Positions 59,593-64,000 of a stretch of 64,000 nucleotides of DNA are shown piece by piece; the first letter of the stretch is position 1, and each line of letters begins with the position of its first letter. Origin of the DNA: Nonomuraea angiospora (GTDB lineage: Bacteria; Actinomycetota; Actinomycetes; Streptosporangiales; Streptosporangiaceae). Below the pieces are notes generated by a model. It had not been told where the DNA came from, made no database searches, and saw nothing but the letters and a program-made list of their open reading frames with translations. A program made the translations under genes and the position numbers. The stretch spans positions 10,044,001-10,108,000 of the forward strand of contig NZ_JADBEK010000001.1 of NCBI RefSeq assembly GCF_014873145.1. The letters run 5' to 3'.

Positions 59593-60327
59593 ATGACGTA
59601 CGCAACCGAGGTCCTCGATCTGGCACGCCAGGTCACGGAGAGCCAGGCCGAGCCGGTACGGGAGGCGGCCGCGCTGCTCGTGGCCTCCATCCGGGCGGGC
59701 GGCGTGGTCAACGCGTTCGGCTCGGGGCACTCCGAGGCCATCGCCATGGAGATCGCCGGACGGGCCGGCGGCCTCGTCCCCAGCAACCGCCTCTCGCCCA
59801 GGGACCTCGTCCTGTACGGGGGCCACCCGCCCGGCGTGCTGACCTCCGAGCTGGAGCGCGACCCGGCCATCGCGCACGAGATCTACGACCTGGCGCCGGT
59901 GGCCCCGCAGGACGTGTTCGTGCTGATCTCCAGCTCCGGCGTGAACGGCACGGTCGTCGAGCTGGCCACGCTCGTCAAGGAGCGCGGGCACCCGCTGATC
60001 GCGCTCACCTCGGTCAAGCACAGCACGCGGATGACCTCGCGCCACCCGTCGGGCCGCAAGCTGCTCGACCTGGCCGACGTCGTGCTGGACAACGGCGCGC
60101 CGTACGGCGACGCCATCCTCGAGTTGCCCGGCGGCGGCACGTACGGAGCCGTGTCCACGGTCACCTCGGCGCTGCTCGCGCAGATGGTGGTCACCCGGGC
60201 GGTGGACGAGCTCGTGGCGATGGGCGAGACGCCCCCGATCTACATGTCGGTCAACGTGACCGGCGGCGACGAGCACAACAAGGCCCTGGAGAGCCGCTAC
60301 GCAGGCCGGATCCGACGCGGATCTTAG
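59593..60327 (+). CDS. SIS-domain sugar isomerase-like protein (module 2)
   Basis: 244 residues: FGSGHSEAIAMEIAGRAGGL, ISSSGVNGTVVELATLVKER and SRHPSGRKLLDLADVVLDN. Starts at the base after the RpiR stop (TGAATG). Same likely role as module 1 but linked to the NgcEFG transporter, so it may act on N-acetylglucosamine-derived phosphates. Confidence 0.9.
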   Translation: MTYATEVLDLARQVTESQAEPVREAAALLVASIRAGGVVNAFGSGHSEAIAMEIAGRAGGLVPSNRLSPRDLVLYGGHPPGVLTSELERDPAIAHEIYDLAPVAPQDVFVLISSSGVNGTVVELATLVKERGHPLIALTSVKHSTRMTSRHPSGRKLLDLADVVLDNGAPYGDAILELPGGGTYGAVSTVTSALLAQMVVTRAVDELVAMGETPPIYMSVNVTGGDEHNKALESRYAGRIRRGS

Positions 60328-60347
60328 ACAAGTCAGGAGCAAGTCAT

Positions 60348-61760
60348 ATGCCTAACACCCCCCATATCAGCCGGCGTGAGCTCCTTCGCGGCGCCGCACT
60401 CGTACCCGTGGCCGGGGCTCTGGCGGCCTGCGCCACGCCGGCCGCCAAGCCCACCGCGTCGTCCTCGGCGGCGCCGGTCGCGACGAGCGCGGCCAACCCG
60501 TTCGGCATGGCGGACAACAAGCCGCTGGAGGTGTGGATCTTCGACGGCGGCTTCGGCCAGGACTACGCCAAGAACATCCACCAGCCGCTCTTCAAGGCCA
60601 AGCACCCGAACGTCGAGATCAAGCACAACGCGACCAAGGAGGTCACCAAGGTCCTCCAGCCGCGCTTCGCCGGCGGCAACCCGCCGGACGTGATCGACAA
60701 CTCCGGCGCCAACGCCATGGACTTCGGCGCGCTCGCCCAGGACGGCCAGCTCCAGGACCTCACCCCGCTGCTCGACGCGCCCAGCTGGGACGACCCGAAC
60801 ACCAAGGTCCGCGACACCATCGACCAGGCCGTCATCGACCTCGGCACGTACGACGGCACCTTCAGCGTGCTCGGCTACGTCAACTACATCTTCGGCATCT
60901 GGTACTCGCAGAAGGCCTTCCGGGAGAACGGCTGGGAGGCCCCGAAGACCTGGGACGAGTTCCTCAAGCTCTGCGAGACCATCAAGAAGTCCGGCAAGAT
61001 GGCGCCCTTCACCTATGCCGGGAAGTTCCCGCAGTACCTGTACGAGCCGCTGCTCACCATGGCCGCCAAGATCGGTGGCGCCGAGGTGCTCGTCAACATC
61101 GACAACCTCGAGGACGGCGCCTGGAAGAGCGAGGCCATGAAGACCTCGACCACCGCCTGGGCCGAGATCGGCGCCAAGTACCTCATGGAGGGCACCGCCG
61201 GCCTCGACCACGTGCAGACCCAGACGGCCCAGAACAAGTACAAGGTCGCCATGCTGCCCTCCGGCTCCTGGCTGGAGAACGAGCAGAAGACGACCACCCC
61301 GGCCGACTTCGAGTACGGGATGTTCCCGATCCCCGACTTCGGCAGCTCCGACAAGCTGCCGTACGGCACCCTGCACAGCCAGCCGAGCGAGAACTTCATC
61401 GTGCCCTCCAAGTCCCCCAACCCGCAGGGCGGCATGGAGTACCTGCGGGCCATGCTGTCGAAGAAGGCGGCGGGCGACTTCAGCGAGCTGGTCAAGACGG
61501 TCTCCGTGGTCAAGGGCGCGGGCGAGGGGCGGCAGCTGTCGCCGGGCGCCGAGAGTGCGACCAAGGCGTTCGCCGCCGCGGGCACGAACGTCGTCTACTA
61601 CCGCTGGCAGACCTGGTACGCCCAGCTCAAGGACGAGGCCATCGCCGCCACCGGCGAGCTGATGACCGGCGGGCTCAAGCCGGACGCCTACCTCGAGCGC
61701 CTGCAGAAGAAGGCCGACGAGATCAAGAACGACTCCTCGATCAAGAAGTACAAGCGTTGA
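60348..61760 (+). CDS. ngcE: N-acetylglucosamine/chitobiose-type ABC substrate-binding lipoprotein
   Basis: 470 residues. The N-terminus ISRRELLRGAALVPVAGALA then AC combines a twin-arginine motif with a lipobox Cys (~28), so it is a Tat-exported lipoprotein. The mature protein matches NgcE, the Streptomyces N-acetylglucosamine and N,N'-diacetylchitobiose binder (LEVWIFDGGFGQDYAKN, TWDEFLKLCETIKKSGK). AGGAGC precedes the ATG. First of three transporter genes. Confidence 0.9.
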   Translation: MPNTPHISRRELLRGAALVPVAGALAACATPAAKPTASSSAAPVATSAANPFGMADNKPLEVWIFDGGFGQDYAKNIHQPLFKAKHPNVEIKHNATKEVTKVLQPRFAGGNPPDVIDNSGANAMDFGALAQDGQLQDLTPLLDAPSWDDPNTKVRDTIDQAVIDLGTYDGTFSVLGYVNYIFGIWYSQKAFRENGWEAPKTWDEFLKLCETIKKSGKMAPFTYAGKFPQYLYEPLLTMAAKIGGAEVLVNIDNLEDGAWKSEAMKTSTTAWAEIGAKYLMEGTAGLDHVQTQTAQNKYKVAMLPSGSWLENEQKTTTPADFEYGMFPIPDFGSSDKLPYGTLHSQPSENFIVPSKSPNPQGGMEYLRAMLSKKAAGDFSELVKTVSVVKGAGEGRQLSPGAESATKAFAAAGTNVVYYRWQTWYAQLKDEAIAATGELMTGGLKPDAYLERLQKKADEIKNDSSIKKYKR

Positions 61761-62671
61761 TGATCTTCAACAGGTATCGCCGCGGGCTGTTCATCACCTC
61801 GTTCCTGGCAGCCCCGGTGATCCTCTACCTGGTCTACGTGATCTCGCCGTACATCCAGGCTTTCTACATCGCGATGACCGACTGGCGCGGCGTGACGGCC
61901 ACGCCCACGTTCATCGGCCTGGACAACTTCAAGCGGCTCTTCAGCGACGGCACGTTCTGGAAGGCCGTCACGCACAACGGCGCGCTGCTCGTGCTGCTGC
62001 CGCTGATCACGATCGTCATCGCCCTGTTCTTCGCCTTCCTCCTCAACGTGGGCGGCGCGCAGGGCACGTCGGGGATCCGCGGGTCGAAGTTCTACCGCGT
62101 GGTGTTCTTCTTCCCCCAGGTCCTGGCCGTCGCGGTGGTGGCGGTGCTGTTCCAGCAGGTGTTCCGGCCGGACGGCAGCGGCATGCTCAACGGCCCGCTG
62201 ATGGCGCTCGGGGTCAGGCCGATCGGCTTCCTGTCCGATCCGGACGTGGCGTTCTGGTCGGTGCTGGGCGTCATGGTGTGGCAGGCGGTCGGCTTCTACG
62301 TGGTGCTCTTCTCCGCCGGCCTGGCCTCCATCCCCAGGGACATGTTCGAGGCCGCGCAGATCGACGGGGCCGGCCGGGTGAGCCTGTTCTTCCGCATCAC
62401 GCTGCCGCTGCTCTGGGACACCGTGCAGGTGGCCTGGGTCTATCTGGGGATCCTGGCGCTGGACGTGTTCGCGATCGTCTGGGTGATGACCGACCAGCAC
62501 GGCGGCCCCGACTGGTCGACCACGGTCATGGCCGCCGAGATCTACCGCAACGCCTTCCAGTACTTCCGCTTCGGCTATGCCTCGGCGCTGGGCGTGATCA
62601 TGTTCTTCTTCACCGTCGGCTTCGCGATCCTCTCGCTGCGCCTCTCGCGGCGCGAACGAATCGAGTACTGA
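61760..62671 (+). CDS. ngcF: N-acetylglucosamine/chitobiose-type ABC permease
   Basis: 303 residues, six transmembrane segments, EAA loop EAAQIDGAGRVSLFFRITLP. The ATG overlaps the NgcE stop by one base (TGATG). Pairs with NgcG; energised by an ATPase encoded elsewhere. Confidence 0.9.
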   Translation: MIFNRYRRGLFITSFLAAPVILYLVYVISPYIQAFYIAMTDWRGVTATPTFIGLDNFKRLFSDGTFWKAVTHNGALLVLLPLITIVIALFFAFLLNVGGAQGTSGIRGSKFYRVVFFFPQVLAVAVVAVLFQQVFRPDGSGMLNGPLMALGVRPIGFLSDPDVAFWSVLGVMVWQAVGFYVVLFSAGLASIPRDMFEAAQIDGAGRVSLFFRITLPLLWDTVQVAWVYLGILALDVFAIVWVMTDQHGGPDWSTTVMAAEIYRNAFQYFRFGYASALGVIMFFFTVGFAILSLRLSRRERIEY

Positions 62672-63588
62672 TGACAACGATGATCTCGTGGACGGTGGCC
62701 ACCTCCCGGAGGCTCGCCCGCCAGGAGCGCCGGCGCCGGCTCGGCCCGCTGGGCGTGCTGACGCACGTCGCGCTGCTGGTCTGGTCGCTGCTGGTGATCG
62801 TGCCGATCCTGTGGACGTTCCTGGCCTCGGTCAAGAGCGAGGACGAGATCTTCGGTGACGCCTGGTCGCTGCCGGCCACGCTGCACTGGGACAACTTCGC
62901 CAGGGCCTGGGAGCAGGCGCACATCGGGCAGTACATGCTCAACAGCGTCATCGTCGTGTCGTTCAGTACGTTCGGCACGATGCTCATCGGGTCGATGGCG
63001 GCGTACGTGCTGGCGCGTTACCCCTTCCGCGGCAACCGGGCGATCTACCTGCTCTTCGTCTCGGGCCTGGCCTTTCCCGTCTACCTGGCCCTGACCCCGC
63101 TCTTCTTCGTCGTCCAGAACATGGGCAACGTGCCGCTCATCGGCCCCTTCATCGGCCTGAACACGCACGCGGGACTGGTCCTGGTCTACATCGCGTACTC
63201 GATGCCGTTCACGGTCTTCTTCCTGTCGGCGTTCTTCCGCACGCTGCCCACGGCGGTGGGGGAGGCCGCCATGGTGGACGGCGCGTCGCACACCCGCGTC
63301 TTCTTCCAGATCATGCTGCCGATGGCCAAGCCGGGCATCATCAGCATCACGATCTTCAACATCCTGGGCCAGTGGAACCAGTACCAGCTGCCTCTGGTGC
63401 TGCTGCAGGAGCGCGACAAATGGGTCCTCACCATGGGAATCGCCGATATTTCCACCGCCGCCGGATACGACCAGGACTGGTCCGCCCTCTTCGCCGCCCT
63501 GACCCTGGCGATCCTGCCGATGCTGGTGGTCTACACGGTCTTCCAGCGCCAGATCCAGAGCGGTCTGACATCCGGCGCCCTCAAGTAG
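62671..63588 (+). CDS. ngcG: N-acetylglucosamine/chitobiose-type ABC permease
   Basis: 305 residues. A basic cytoplasmic N-terminus (RRLARQERRRRLG), six transmembrane segments and EAA loop EAAMVDGASHTRVFFQ. The ATG overlaps the upstream stop by one base. Completes the importer; no ATPase or hydrolase gene follows before the next, unrelated gene. Confidence 0.9.
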   Translation: MTTMISWTVATSRRLARQERRRRLGPLGVLTHVALLVWSLLVIVPILWTFLASVKSEDEIFGDAWSLPATLHWDNFARAWEQAHIGQYMLNSVIVVSFSTFGTMLIGSMAAYVLARYPFRGNRAIYLLFVSGLAFPVYLALTPLFFVVQNMGNVPLIGPFIGLNTHAGLVLVYIAYSMPFTVFFLSAFFRTLPTAVGEAAMVDGASHTRVFFQIMLPMAKPGIISITIFNILGQWNQYQLPLVLLQERDKWVLTMGIADISTAAGYDQDWSALFAALTLAILPMLVVYTVFQRQIQSGLTSGALK

Positions 63589-63611
63589 CCGCTGGGGCTT
63601 AGGCTGCGGGT

Positions 63612-64000
63612 GTGACTGGAGAAATCCGCGCGCTGCTGGCCCGTCATCTCCCCGACTACCGGGTGCGCTCCGTCGATCGGCTGGGCCAGGGCCTCGACAA
63701 CAGGGTGTACGAGGTCAACAACGAATTACTGGTACGGCGTAACAAGGCGGCGACCCCCGAGGAGACCCGCCAGGAGGTCGCCCGCCTGGCGGCCGTCAGG
63801 GAGTTGTCCCCGCTGCCGGTCCCCGAGGTGGTCTTCGCCGACGAGGAGTCGGGGGTGATCGCCTACAGCAAGCTCCCGGGCGAGCCCCTCAACCGCCACC
63901 CCGTGGACGACCCCCGGCTCCTGGCCCGGCCCCTGGCCGAACTCCTCAGCGCCCTGCACGGCGCCTCCCCTGACAGGATGCGCGACCTCGCACCGGTGGA
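63612..64000 (+). CDS. Phosphotransferase-family (APH/choline kinase fold) protein, 3' truncated
   Basis: The frame opens at GTG 63612 and is still open at the right edge. The first 130 residues match the N-lobe of aminoglycoside/homoserine phosphotransferases: YRVRSVDRLGQGLDNRVYEV (nucleotide loop), ELLVRRNKAATPEE and IAYSKLPGEPLNRHP. The catalytic loop lies outside the window, so function cannot be settled. It follows ngcG by 23 bp and may be co-transcribed, raising the possibility of a sugar kinase. Confidence 0.8.
   Translation, partial: MTGEIRALLARHLPDYRVRSVDRLGQGLDNRVYEVNNELLVRRNKAATPEETRQEVARLAAVRELSPLPVPEVVFADEESGVIAYSKLPGEPLNRHPVDDPRLLARPLAELLSALHGASPDRMRDLAPV

Noticed and set aside
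50510..63588. Evidence of a DasR (GntR) operator controlling the ngc genes
   Set aside because: No TGGTCTAGACCA-like site was seen in the intergenic regions; only the AAAATTAT sites next to the RpiR genes stand out.

Overview
The window is high-GC actinomycete DNA. It has pervasive GTG/ATG starts, ATGA/GTGA gene overlaps, F420/flavin LLM oxidoreductases, an ECF41 sigma factor, a Pkn-type kinase and an NgcEFG chitin-sugar transporter. A Streptosporangiales genome (Nonomuraea-like) would fit, but the genus is an inference from gene content only. No rRNA, tRNA, CRISPR array or intact insertion sequence was seen.

Layout. 1-2050: end of a branched-chain-type ABC transporter (LivM-LivF fusion plus LivG). 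2042-7589: small hydrolases and regulators (dienelactone hydrolase, XRE, LysR/DJ-1 pair, HSL esterase, PucR). 7652-27978: a CoA-thioester catabolic island with a paired acyl-CoA dehydrogenase, three acyl-activating enzymes, a DUF35 zinc-ribbon protein, SDRs, LLM oxidoreductases, a VOC protein, an isochorismatase-like protein, a cyclase-family hydrolase and a P450. A CHAP-domain envelope protein and a membrane Ser/Thr kinase lie inside it. 27979-34400: a decayed stretch with gene fragments (acyl-CoA synthetase, NUDIX, aminoglycoside phosphotransferase), direct and inverted repeats, and a LysR/hydrolase/LLM trio. 34473-40194: MFS exporter / ROK regulator pair, then an M20 peptidase with a frameshifted AbgT transporter. 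40265-43341: an unusual two-component pair, a cyclic-nucleotide-domain histidine kinase and a receiver fused to a thioredoxin-reductase-like enzyme. 43420-49265: TetR, SDR + ECF41, ThuA-like, PPOX, MerR and LysR genes. 49470-50540: a lipid-transfer-type thiolase. 50510-63588: an amino-sugar / polysaccharide region with two paralogous kinase-RpiR-SIS modules, each followed by an ABC transporter lacking its own ATPase; the first also has a secreted CBM3-GH16 enzyme and the second is NgcEFG. A partial phosphotransferase runs off the right edge.

Two themes cut across the window. First, several catabolic promoters carry variants of one short palindrome (CCAAGCG-N2-CGCTNGG). It overlaps the presumed -10 of the acyl-CoA dehydrogenase and DUF35 operons and recurs before an LLM gene and, degenerately, before other genes including the distant thiolase, so these may form one regulon. 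Second, the window is rich in minisatellites (9, 12, 13, 14, 18, 33 and about 60 bp units). Several sit exactly at convergent gene ends, where they have been recruited into C-termini; another carries the frameshift that splits the AbgT transporter.
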